From contig DBWO01000027.1 of the NCBI GenBank assembly GCA_002309055.1, positions 26,308-48,728 of the forward strand: a stretch of 22,421 nt of DNA. Reading direction: 5' to 3'. Positions 1-7,230 of this stretch are shown here, piece after piece. How positions within the stretch are numbered: position 1 is the first letter of the stretch; every line of letters starts with the position of its first letter. This DNA comes from Ruminococcaceae bacterium UBA1236. Its GTDB lineage: Bacteria > Bacillota > Clostridia > Oscillospirales > Acutalibacteraceae. Under the pieces are notes generated by a model, which searched no databases, had not been told where the DNA came from, and saw nothing but the letters and a program-made list of their open reading frames with translations. Position numbers and translations under genes: made by a program.

Positions 1-2
1 CC

Positions 3-1469
3 GCCCAGCCGTGCCGTCTGCCGTTCGGCGTAAACGGCAGGGGAGGGTATAACCTCAGCCTAAAGGATATGTCGCTTATTGAGAGGGCGGGGGAGCTTGA
101 AGAATCGGGCGTTTCTTCCCTCAAGATTGAAGGCAGGATGAAAAGACCAGAGTATGTTGCGGCGGCTGTCACCGCCTGCAGAAACTCTCTTGAAGGCAAA
201 ACGGACGAAGAACTTTTATCGTCTCTCTATTCCGTTTTCTCACGCTCGGGATTTACATCCGGCTACTTTGACGCGAAACGCGGAAAAGATATGTTCGGCA
301 TCAGGACAAAGGACGATGTTGTAAGCGCGTCCGGCGTGCTTAAAGGCCTTGAAAAACTTTATGAAAAAGAAAAACCCGTTTTCCCGGTGGATATGCATCT
401 GAGTGTCGGTTCATCCGGAGCGAAGCTCACTGTTAAATCGGGAAACAGCGAATATACCGCCGTATCGCCCGAAATACCGCAGGCGGCGCAGAACAGGTGC
501 TTAACGGAGGAGGAGGCAATCTCCCGGATAAGCAAATGCGGCGGCACGGTATTTTATCCGGGCATAATTACAGCCGAAATCGAGCCCGGTCTGTTCCTTC
601 CGGCAGCCGTTCTGAACGCTCTTCGCAGGGATGCGCTCGCTTCTCTCGAAGAAAAACTGTCGGATTTTGAAGAAAAAGCTGTAAAGCAATTCACCTTTAC
701 AAAATCGCACAGAGAAATAACATCAAAACAGACTCATATCCGCTTTTTTTCTGAAAAACAGATACCGGAAACTATTCCCGGGGCTCAGAGAATCATTATT
801 CCTCTTGAAACGGGCGAAAAAACGGTGAGGCGCCTCGCTTCTACCGGCGCTCAGATAGCGGCGGAGATTCCCGTTAACGTTTTCTCCAACGCGGATAAAT
901 ATATCGAAAAGCTGAAAACGCTTGTAAATTACGGCGTTACGCTCGCCTGGTGCTGTAACCTCGACGGCGTGGCGACAGCAAAAAAAGCAGGCGTGCCGTT
1001 TGCATCCGGCTTCGGTATGAACGCGCTCAACACCCTTTCCCTCTCCGTTTTAAAGGAGCTCGGGGCCCGGGATGTGCTGCTTTCATCCGAAATCAGGGCA
1101 AATGATGTAAAAATCACCGGGGGAGACGTGTGTAAAGGCATATTACTTTACGGGAAACTGCCCCTTATGGTCACAAGAAACTGCCCTGTCGCCAACAGAT
1201 TACCGTGCCCGGAGTGCGGCGGACACAGTTTTCTTGAGGACAGGACCGGAGCGCGCTTCCCGGTCATATGCAAAAACGGGGCGAGCTTCATTCTGAACTC
1301 CGCGCCGCTGTGCAATTTTGACAGAGCCGCAGATTTTGAATGCGACTTTAACCTTATTTATTTTACCGACGAAACTGCCGAGGAGTGCAGTGAAATATTA
1401 AAACTGTACCGGGAGTGCAAAAATGTCTTCGGGTACACAAGGGGATTACACTACAGAAACGTTTTGTGA
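3..1469 (+). CDS. U32-family peptidase-like protein, 3' part (5' end outside window)
   Basis: The reading frame is open from base 3, so the gene begins before the window; the first ATG at 69 is internal. The segment before it reads QPCRLPFG and is followed by LSLKDM and SLKIEGRMKRPEYVA, which are hallmark stretches of peptidase U32 (collagenase-like) proteins. The next part (LYSVFSRSGFTSGY) matches the longer Firmicutes U32 proteins that carry an additional central domain. Near the C-terminus, cysteines in CPVANRLPCPECGG (about 1180-1222) resemble the Fe-S ligand cysteines of the family. Characterised U32 members (RlhA, TrhP, UbiU/V) act in RNA or quinone hydroxylation rather than proteolysis, so a protease role should not be assumed. 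About 489 codons are visible, and full-length relatives are usually longer. The stop lies 2 nt before the start chosen for the next gene, so the two are probably co-transcribed. Confidence 0.85.
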   Translation, partial: AQPCRLPFGVNGRGGYNLSLKDMSLIERAGELEESGVSSLKIEGRMKRPEYVAAAVTACRNSLEGKTDEELLSSLYSVFSRSGFTSGYFDAKRGKDMFGIRTKDDVVSASGVLKGLEKLYEKEKPVFPVDMHLSVGSSGAKLTVKSGNSEYTAVSPEIPQAAQNRCLTEEEAISRISKCGGTVFYPGIITAEIEPGLFLPAAVLNALRRDALASLEEKLSDFEEKAVKQFTFTKSHREITSKQTHIRFFSEKQIPETIPGAQRIIIPLETGEKTVRRLASTGAQIAAEIPVNVFSNADKYIEKLKTLVNYGVTLAWCCNLDGVATAKKAGVPFASGFGMNALNTLSLSVLKELGARDVLLSSEIRANDVKITGGDVCKGILLYGKLPLMVTRNCPVANRLPCPECGGHSFLEDRTGARFPVICKNGASFILNSAPLCNFDRAADFECDFNLIYFTDETAEECSEILKLYRECKNVFGYTRGLHYRNVL

Positions 1470-1471
1470 TT

Positions 1472-3859
1472 ATGAAAGAGAAAATGACGAAGAAAGGGCC
1501 CCCTAACGGTGGACCCGGCAAAAAAGAAAAAGAATTCCATCCCTCGCTTCTTGAAAAGCTCAATGAGGCGGGGCTTGATACCCGTAACCTTATTTTCAGC
1601 CTTGAGGGCGATATGGATTTTGAGCAGTGCTTCAAATCCTCCTGGCTGTGCTTTGACGATAAGGGCCTCTATATCGCTCTCGGCGATGAAAAGCTCGACA
1701 AGGTCAAAAAGCATCACACGCCCGTTGCTCCGGTATTCAGAATTGATGAAATAAGGAGCATACCCATCGATGAGATAGACTCGCTCGAAACAGAGAGCTA
1801 TCTTTCAACGGGCCGCCTTATTTCGGTCAAAGACGGTGTTAAAGAGCCGCTTATCTGGTTCACTCTCGGCAAGCTGCCCGATTTCAGCCGCTTTGTGAGA
1901 GCTTTCAATTCATATAAGGAAACGGGAACTGCCGATATCAAAGAGGATGACAAACACGAAGGCAAGTGCAAGGTGTGCGGCGAGCCCTGCCCGCCCGGCA
2001 AGGATTTCTGCCGCAGGCACAGGCGCACCTCCGGCACGGCGATAAGACTTATCAAGTTTTTCGGAGGACATGTTCCTCAGATAGCTCTGATAATTCTCGC
2101 TATGGTCGCGTCCGCCGCAGCGGCGGTCTTTGTGCCGCAGATAAGCACAAGGAGCCTTTACGACAATGTGCTTTCAAACCCCGACGGCCTTCCTCAGGCG
2201 GAGGTGCTCAAGGCGCTCGGCGTGCTTGTGCTCAGCATAGTGGGGCTGCGTCTTCTCAATGTTGTGCTCACAATGATTCAGCAGTATATGTCCGCCTCCA
2301 TTATGCCCCGCGTTATGTATGATGTGAAGGTCAAGATTTTTGAGGCGATGCAGCGCCTTTCCGTAAGCTACTATTCATCCAAGCAGACCGGCTCCCTTAT
2401 GGACAGAGTTATGAGGGACGCGAACAATATATACTGGTTTTTTACCGACGGCATACCGCGTGTTATCATTGACGGCGCCACAATAATCGGTGTTGTTGCC
2501 ATTATGATTAAGATGAACTGGCGCCTTTCCTTGGTTGCTCTTATCGCAACGCCGTTTCTCGTTGCGTCCCTTTTCTTCGGCGACAAGGCCTTCAGGCGCA
2601 TGCACCACAAGGTATGGGTCTTCCGCGCGAGGACGGGCTCAATGCTCTCCGACAATATCAACGGTCAGCGTGTCATCAAGGCGTTTGCCAAAGAGGATGA
2701 CGAATACGACCATTTCAGCGCCTCAAGCAAAAATCTGCGTGACGCCGAAGTACATCTCGCCGTTACGGAGGCAACTCTCTTCCCGATTCTTGAAATCGTC
2801 GTTATGCTTCTCTCTATTGTCGTGCTCGGTTACGGCGGCGTGATGGTCGCGCGAGGCGACGGTTCAATGACCGCGGGCACACTTCTGAGTTTCATCGTCT
2901 ATCTTGAGATGCTCAAGGAGCCTTTCGGCTTTATGGCGTGGGTCACAAACTGGTGGTCAAGGTGCGCCGATTCAGCCACGAGAGTGTTTGAAATCTGTGA
3001 CGCGCAGCCCGAAATCACCGAAAAAGAAAACGCCGTTCCCCTTGATAATATCAGAGGCGATGTCGTGATAAAAGAGCTCGATTTTGAATATGAGCCGGCA
3101 AGGCCCGTTATCAAAAAGCTCTCGCTCGAGGTCAAGGCAGGGGATATGCTCGGCATTGTCGGCAAGACGGGCGCGGGCAAAACAACCATTGCAAATCTTA
3201 TCTCCCGCCTCTACGATGCGAAGGACGGCTCGGTGAGCATAGACGGCACGGATGTGCGCGACCTGAAGCTCGGCGACCTGCGCAAAAATATCGGTCTTGT
3301 TTCACAGGATATTTATCTGTTCATCGGCAGTATCGCGGATAACATAAGGTACGCGAAGCCCGACGCTTCAATGAGCGAGGTTATCGCCGCGGCAAAGGCG
3401 GCCTGCGCTCACGAATATATAATGAAACTTCCCGACGCTTACGAAACCCGCATCGGCGCGGGCGGCCAGCGCCTTTCGGGCGGTGAAAAGCAGCGTATTT
3501 CAATAGCCCGCACTATCATACAGAATCCGAAGATTCTCATTCTTGACGAGGCGACCGCCGCCATGGATACCGAAACGGAGCGCAACATTCAGCAGTCGCT
3601 TCAGAAGCTCACAAAGGGCAGAACGACAATCGCCATCGCGCACCGCCTCTCAACTCTCAGAGATTCCGATTACCTCGCTGTTATAGATCAGGGCACGATT
3701 GTTGAATATGGCACCTTCAATGAGCTTATCAGGCAGAAGGGCGAATTCTACCGGCAGTATAAGATTCAGACCGAGGCGCTCAAAACAATCGGCATAGGCG
3801 ATGACGCAGAAACAAATTCCGCAAAGGAGGAGCAAAAAGATGAGCACGAATCAGAGTGA
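1472..3859 (+). CDS. ABC exporter half-transporter with N-terminal zinc-knuckle extension (DUF1854-associated)
   Basis: A 795-aa fused permease-ATPase of the exporter type. Residues 1-22 are a Lys/Gly/Pro-rich tail. About 23-160 form a soluble, beta-rich region that could be PH-like (inference). C166, C169, C180 and H183 form CX2C-X10-CX2H, a likely zinc knuckle. About 200-500 is a six-helix membrane domain. The ATPase has Walker A GKTGAGKT at 564-571, signature LSGGEKQR from 668, Walker B ending in D692-E693, and an H-loop in IAIAHRLST, so it looks catalytically intact. The start at 1472 lies 2 nt after the U32 stop. An ATG at 1484 is preceded by a weak GAAAGAG and is an alternative, and a GTG at 1415 would overlap the U32 gene. 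It probably pairs with the ABC protein at 4407. The substrate is unknown. NCBI-style naming of related proteins links them to cyanophycin loci. Confidence 0.88.
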   Translation: MKEKMTKKGPPNGGPGKKEKEFHPSLLEKLNEAGLDTRNLIFSLEGDMDFEQCFKSSWLCFDDKGLYIALGDEKLDKVKKHHTPVAPVFRIDEIRSIPIDEIDSLETESYLSTGRLISVKDGVKEPLIWFTLGKLPDFSRFVRAFNSYKETGTADIKEDDKHEGKCKVCGEPCPPGKDFCRRHRRTSGTAIRLIKFFGGHVPQIALIILAMVASAAAAVFVPQISTRSLYDNVLSNPDGLPQAEVLKALGVLVLSIVGLRLLNVVLTMIQQYMSASIMPRVMYDVKVKIFEAMQRLSVSYYSSKQTGSLMDRVMRDANNIYWFFTDGIPRVIIDGATIIGVVAIMIKMNWRLSLVALIATPFLVASLFFGDKAFRRMHHKVWVFRARTGSMLSDNINGQRVIKAFAKEDDEYDHFSASSKNLRDAEVHLAVTEATLFPILEIVVMLLSIVVLGYGGVMVARGDGSMTAGTLLSFIVYLEMLKEPFGFMAWVTNWWSRCADSATRVFEICDAQPEITEKENAVPLDNIRGDVVIKELDFEYEPARPVIKKLSLEVKAGDMLGIVGKTGAGKTTIANLISRLYDAKDGSVSIDGTDVRDLKLGDLRKNIGLVSQDIYLFIGSIADNIRYAKPDASMSEVIAAAKAACAHEYIMKLPDAYETRIGAGGQRLSGGEKQRISIARTIIQNPKILILDEATAAMDTETERNIQQSLQKLTKGRTTIAIAHRLSTLRDSDYLAVIDQGTIVEYGTFNELIRQKGEFYRQYKIQTEALKTIGIGDDAETNSAKEEQKDEHESE
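3823..3832 (+). promoter_or_regulatory. Ribosome binding site deciding the DUF1854 start
   Basis: AAAGGAGGAG ends 7 nt before the ATG at 3840. It selects that start over the in-frame ATG at 3801, which lacks such a site. The site lies inside the 3' end of the preceding ABC gene, which favours translational coupling. Confidence 0.85.
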
Positions 3860-4376
3860 TAAAGCGATGCAGACCATATCCCCCGAAACGCTCAGGGCGG
3901 TATACCTATCGCCCTCAGAGTGCGAATTTTTCAAGAGCGAAAACGGCTTTCTCGGCGCTGTCATAGGCGAAGAGAGGCACGAGCGCGTTATCCTCGCGAG
4001 AGCTCTGCCCCTTTCCTGCCCGGATGAATACATCTGCATTTCCGATGTTGAGAGAAAGGAAATCGGCATAGTTGAAAAGATTTCGGATTTTTCCGAATCT
4101 CAGCAGGCGCTTATCAACGAGGAGCTGAATCACCGCTATTTCAGCCCCGTTATCACCGAGATAAAATCCATCAAAGAGAAATTCGGCAATTTCTATTTTG
4201 ATGTGCTTCTCGGCGACCTCAAGAAGAATTTCACGGTCAAGGACCTCACCAAAAACATCCGCTATCACGGCGAGGGTTTTGACCTTATCGACGTTGACGG
4301 CAACAGATACAGGATAATCAACTTCAGCGAGATTCCCGCCAAGAGCAGGCGCAAGCTGGAGCCTTATCTCTATTGA
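3840..4376 (+). CDS. DUF1854 family protein
   Basis: A 178-aa protein without signal peptide or membrane segment. The layout fits DUF1854. A first half (YLSPSECEFFKSENGFL, then VILARALPLSCPDEYICI) leads to a short segment on element I-EKISDFSESQQALINEEL. The highly typical second half has Y-FSPVITEIKSIKEKFGNFYFDV, then NIRYHGEGFDLIDVDGNRYRI and a C-terminal S-RKLEPYLY. DUF1854 proteins occur beside half-ABC exporters and have been named as cyanophycin-metabolism-associated in proteobacteria; their biochemical role is unknown. The gene overlaps the upstream ABC gene by 20 nt and is followed at 4407 by the second ABC gene. Placement between two exporter halves suggests an accessory or regulatory subunit of that transporter (inference). 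No cyanophycin synthetase or cyanophycinase is in the window. Confidence 0.87.
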   Translation: MSTNQSDKAMQTISPETLRAVYLSPSECEFFKSENGFLGAVIGEERHERVILARALPLSCPDEYICISDVERKEIGIVEKISDFSESQQALINEELNHRYFSPVITEIKSIKEKFGNFYFDVLLGDLKKNFTVKDLTKNIRYHGEGFDLIDVDGNRYRIINFSEIPAKSRRKLEPYLY

Positions 4377-4393
4377 TTTGTGACCTTTCGGGA

Positions 4394-4402
4394 AAGAGGT
4401 GA
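4394..4402 (+). promoter_or_regulatory. Ribosome binding site supporting a TTG start at 4407
   Basis: AAGAGGTGA matches the anti-Shine-Dalgarno complement AGGAGGTGA at 8 of 9 bases. It lies just upstream of TTG at 4407. The in-frame GTG at 4380 has no comparable site because it lies 3 nt after the DUF1854 stop. Confidence 0.7.
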
Positions 4403-4406
4403 TTTC

Positions 4407-6554
4407 TTGAAACCGAGCGTTACATTTGACATAGGCCCCTCGGGCGATATAATTGACGGTACGCTCTCGTTTGAGGGCGGCGTTGTTACCGCAAAATGCG
4501 GGGATGAAATATATTTTTCCGCTTCTCTCGAAGGCATAGAGGAGCTTGTTCTGCGCACCTATGTGGGATGCGGCACGCTTGAGCTCGTGCCCGAAAACTC
4601 ACCCGGGGATATGAGCAAAAGCCTCGAGGTCTGCAGGTTTTCAATGACCTGCGTTGAGCCTGTGGGCGAATTCTGCAAGGTTGTTAACCACTATATCAGA
4701 ACGGGCGAGGAAACCGAGATGTCCACCGAGGGCTTCAGGGTCTGCCCGATATGCGGGCGGCACTACGCAAAGGGCCTTAACACCTGCCTTTTCTGCGTTG
4801 AAAAGAGCTATCTCGTGAAGCGCCTTTTCGCTATCTCAAAGCCCTATCTTCCGGCGCTTTTCATAGCCGGCGTGTTTGTCGCTCTTTCATCAATCTGCAC
4901 GGCGATGCTGCCCGTGCTCAACTCAAAACTTATCGATAATTATCTTTACAACTCCGCCATTCTCGCGGATGCGCGTGTAAAGGGCGTTGTGCGCATTGCG
5001 GTGCTCATCGCCGTGTCGCAGATTCTCAGCCGCATATTCAATATGATAAGCAAGCGGCGCGCGAATGTAGCGAGCGGCGACCTCTCAAACGACCTGAGAG
5101 TGCTCGTTTATGACAAGGTTCAGCGCCTTTCCGTTTCATCTCTTACGGGAAAAACAAGCGGCGACCTTATGAAGAGAGTTTCGAACGACACCGAAAAGAT
5201 CAAAAACTTCGTCACCGAGCAGGGAATGTACCTTATGGAAAAGGTGCTTATGTTCGTTGTGGTGCTTGTCATCCTTCTGCGCATAAGCCCTCTGCTCACT
5301 CTTATTGTTATTCTGCCCGTGCCTTTTGTCACCTGCGCCATCCGCGTTTACTGGAAGTGGATAAGCCTTCGTTTCAGAAAACAGTGGCGCTGCGAATCGC
5401 GTGAAAGCTCAATTCTTCACGATATTGTAAAGGGCATCAGGGTTGTCAAAACCTTCGGCAGCGAGGCGAGGGAAATCAAAAAATTCTCCGCCGCCTCCAA
5501 AAAGCTCGCGGATATCGCCGTAGGCAACGAGCACCGCTGGGCAATTGTTTTCCCGCTGCTCACTTTCTTTATGGGCATCGGCGAATTTTTCGTGATTTAT
5601 TTCGGCGGCAGGATGGTTATAAACGGGCAGATTTCCATAGGCGAGCTGCTTGAATTCAACCTCTTCCTCGCCTATATTTATCAGCCGCTCAGGTGGATGA
5701 GTTCGCTTCCGCAAAAGCTTGCGGACCTTTCCGCCTCCCTCATCAAAATATTTGAAATCATTGACGAGAAGCACGATGTTGAGGATGTGGAGGACCCGAA
5801 GCCCGCTATGCTTGACGGCGACCTCGTGATAAAGGATCTTCGCTTCGGTTACAAGGCTTACGAGCCCGTTCTGCGCGACATTAACCTCACCGTGAAACAG
5901 GGTGAAATGATAGGCCTCGTCGGCCACTCGGGCGCGGGCAAGAGCACGCTCATTAACCTGATTATGCGCCTGTACGACGCCGACACGGGCTCCATTTCCA
6001 TAGCCGGCACGGACATAAGAGATATGAATCAGTATGAGTTCCGCGAGCAGCTCGGCGTTGTGTTCCAGGAGAATTTCCTCTTTGCCGGCACGGTCTATGA
6101 TAACATCGCCTACGCGAGGCCGGACGCCGACCCGAGCGAGGTTATAGCCGCGGCGAAGGCGGCAAACGCTCACAATTTCATCATTGAACTGCCGGACGGC
6201 TACAACACCGTAGTCGGTGAGGACGGCCACAATCTTTCGGGCGGCGAAAGGCAGAGGCTTTCAATCGCCCGCGCGGTTTTGCGCAATCCCGCGATTCTGA
6301 TTCTCGACGAAGCCACAAGCGCGCTTGACCCCGAAACGGAGGAGCAGATTCAGGAGGCGCTCGCCCGCCTTGTAAAGGGCAGAACAACCTTTGCCATAGC
6401 TCACCGCCTCTCAACCCTGCGCAATGCGGACCGCCTTGTGGTAATTGAAAAGGGCCGCATTGTTGAAACGGGCTCGCACCGTGACCTGCTTATGCAAAAC
6501 GGCATTTACGCGCGCCTTGTTATGGCTCAGCGCCAGACCTCAAAACTCAACTGA
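4407..6554 (+). CDS. ABC exporter half-transporter with zinc-ribbon extension, partner of the ABC protein at 1472
   Basis: A 715-aa permease-ATPase starting at TTG (alternative GTG at 4380, +9 aa). Residues 1-110 are a beta-rich soluble region. C113, C116, C127 and C130 form CX2C-X10-CX2C, with the same spacing as in the first ABC protein. About 135-440 carries six membrane helices. The ATPase has Walker A GHSGAGKS at 506-513, Q-loop in VFQENFLF, signature LSGGERQR from 610, Walker B D634-E635, SALD, and an H-loop in FAIAHRLST, so all catalytic motifs are present. Both paralogues look hydrolytically competent, consistent with a heterodimeric exporter with two consensus sites (inference). The N-terminal regions of the two halves are weakly alike, each ending in a helix with FC/FS and V-N-YI/YK before the cysteine knuckle. 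The gene is 15 nt upstream of the 177-aa gene and the substrate is unknown. Confidence 0.88.
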   Translation: MKPSVTFDIGPSGDIIDGTLSFEGGVVTAKCGDEIYFSASLEGIEELVLRTYVGCGTLELVPENSPGDMSKSLEVCRFSMTCVEPVGEFCKVVNHYIRTGEETEMSTEGFRVCPICGRHYAKGLNTCLFCVEKSYLVKRLFAISKPYLPALFIAGVFVALSSICTAMLPVLNSKLIDNYLYNSAILADARVKGVVRIAVLIAVSQILSRIFNMISKRRANVASGDLSNDLRVLVYDKVQRLSVSSLTGKTSGDLMKRVSNDTEKIKNFVTEQGMYLMEKVLMFVVVLVILLRISPLLTLIVILPVPFVTCAIRVYWKWISLRFRKQWRCESRESSILHDIVKGIRVVKTFGSEAREIKKFSAASKKLADIAVGNEHRWAIVFPLLTFFMGIGEFFVIYFGGRMVINGQISIGELLEFNLFLAYIYQPLRWMSSLPQKLADLSASLIKIFEIIDEKHDVEDVEDPKPAMLDGDLVIKDLRFGYKAYEPVLRDINLTVKQGEMIGLVGHSGAGKSTLINLIMRLYDADTGSISIAGTDIRDMNQYEFREQLGVVFQENFLFAGTVYDNIAYARPDADPSEVIAAAKAANAHNFIIELPDGYNTVVGEDGHNLSGGERQRLSIARAVLRNPAILILDEATSALDPETEEQIQEALARLVKGRTTFAIAHRLSTLRNADRLVVIEKGRIVETGSHRDLLMQNGIYARLVMAQRQTSKLN

Positions 6555-6569
6555 CAAACGGAGGATATT

Positions 6570-7103
6570 ATGGGATTATTTGATTTCACTGAGAAAAAAC
6601 AGGCCTCAAACGGCAGCGTGAAGGTGAGCTTTGAAACCGCGCCCGCAACGCTTGATGAGTTAAAGGCTCTGCCTCAGGCGCAGATGAAAACGCCTTTTGA
6701 CACCGCCGCTCTCACCGTGCTTGCCCTGAGCGTTTACCCCAAAGATAAAGATGCCGCTCTCGCGATGCTCGATTATCTCAGAGGCCCGCGCCCGCTCTCG
6801 GTGTTTGAAAAGCAGTTTATCAGAGACAGGTTTATGGATTACGACTATGTGCCGCGCTCATATTTTGACGGAGCGACTCCCGCAAACGACTATGAGCCCG
6901 CTGTGCCTCTCACGGTGACGGTCAGCGAAAATCCGTATTCATACAAAGAAGAGAATTTTGCAACGCTCTATATTTCATCCGGCGGCGCGGACAGCCCCCG
7001 CAGCGTTCAGCTCCGCCTGGCGAAAGACGGCAAATGGTATCTCTGGGAGCAGTTCCTGCTCTCCGGCATAAGAGAGCCCGAAAGCAAAAATCCCTGGGCA
7101 TAA
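6570..7103 (+). CDS. Small conserved protein, DUF6935-like (function unknown)
   Basis: A 177-aa, predicted cytoplasmic protein with a good GGAGG site in front of the ATG. It begins with MGLFDF. Recognisable blocks are TLDELKALPQAQMKTPFDTAALTV (an alpha-helical start), GPRPLSVFEKQFIRDR, VPRSYFDGATPANDY, ENPYSYKEENFATLYI, and a C-terminal WYLWEQFLLSGIREP ending in PWA. From memory this matches the Firmicutes family annotated DUF6935. That could not be verified by search, and no function is known to me. There is no signal peptide, no membrane helix and no catalytic signature. It is the last gene before a strong terminator and sits 15 nt after the second ABC gene, so it probably belongs to the transporter transcript. 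A role with the transporter is only inferred from position. Confidence 0.75.
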   Translation: MGLFDFTEKKQASNGSVKVSFETAPATLDELKALPQAQMKTPFDTAALTVLALSVYPKDKDAALAMLDYLRGPRPLSVFEKQFIRDRFMDYDYVPRSYFDGATPANDYEPAVPLTVTVSENPYSYKEENFATLYISSGGADSPRSVQLRLAKDGKWYLWEQFLLSGIREPESKNPWA

Positions 7104-7119
7104 AACAAATTTATCCGCC

Positions 7120-7148
7120 CCGTGCAGTTTTGTGCTGCACGGTTTTTT
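7120..7148 (+). terminator. Rho-independent terminator ending the ABC/DUF1854 module
   Basis: The 8-bp perfect stem CCGTGCAG (7120-7127) pairs with CTGCACGG (7135-7142). The loop is TTTTGTG, and the stem is followed by TTTTTT at 7143-7148. It lies 17 nt after the stop of the 177-aa gene and just before the polysaccharide promoter. Confidence 0.93.
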
Positions 7149-7163
7149 ATATTATTTTTACTG

Positions 7164-7192
7164 TTGAAATATTATTTGGTATTTGATATAAT
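7164..7192 (+). promoter_or_regulatory. Sigma-A-type promoter of the polysaccharide operon
   Basis: TTGAAA (7164-7169) and a perfect TATAAT (7187-7192) are separated by 17 bp, the optimal spacing for the housekeeping sigma factor. Transcription would start near 7199, about 32 nt before the ATG at 7231. A GGAAAGGGGG ribosome site lies in the leader. No operator or riboswitch fold is evident in the short leader. Confidence 0.88.
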
Positions 7193-7230
7193 AAACTGAA
7201 CCAGAATTTTTCGGAAAGGGGGCGCGCGCG

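Noticed and set aside
1415..1471. GTG start giving the first ABC protein 19 extra residues
   Set aside because: It overlaps the end of the U32 gene by 55 nt, and the added residues look unlike the family N-terminus. The start at 1472, 2 nt after the U32 stop, fits better.
5409..6230. 273-aa reading frame on the minus strand
   Set aside because: It lies wholly antisense to the second ABC gene, has no family motifs and no ribosome site, and reflects GC-rich codon bias.
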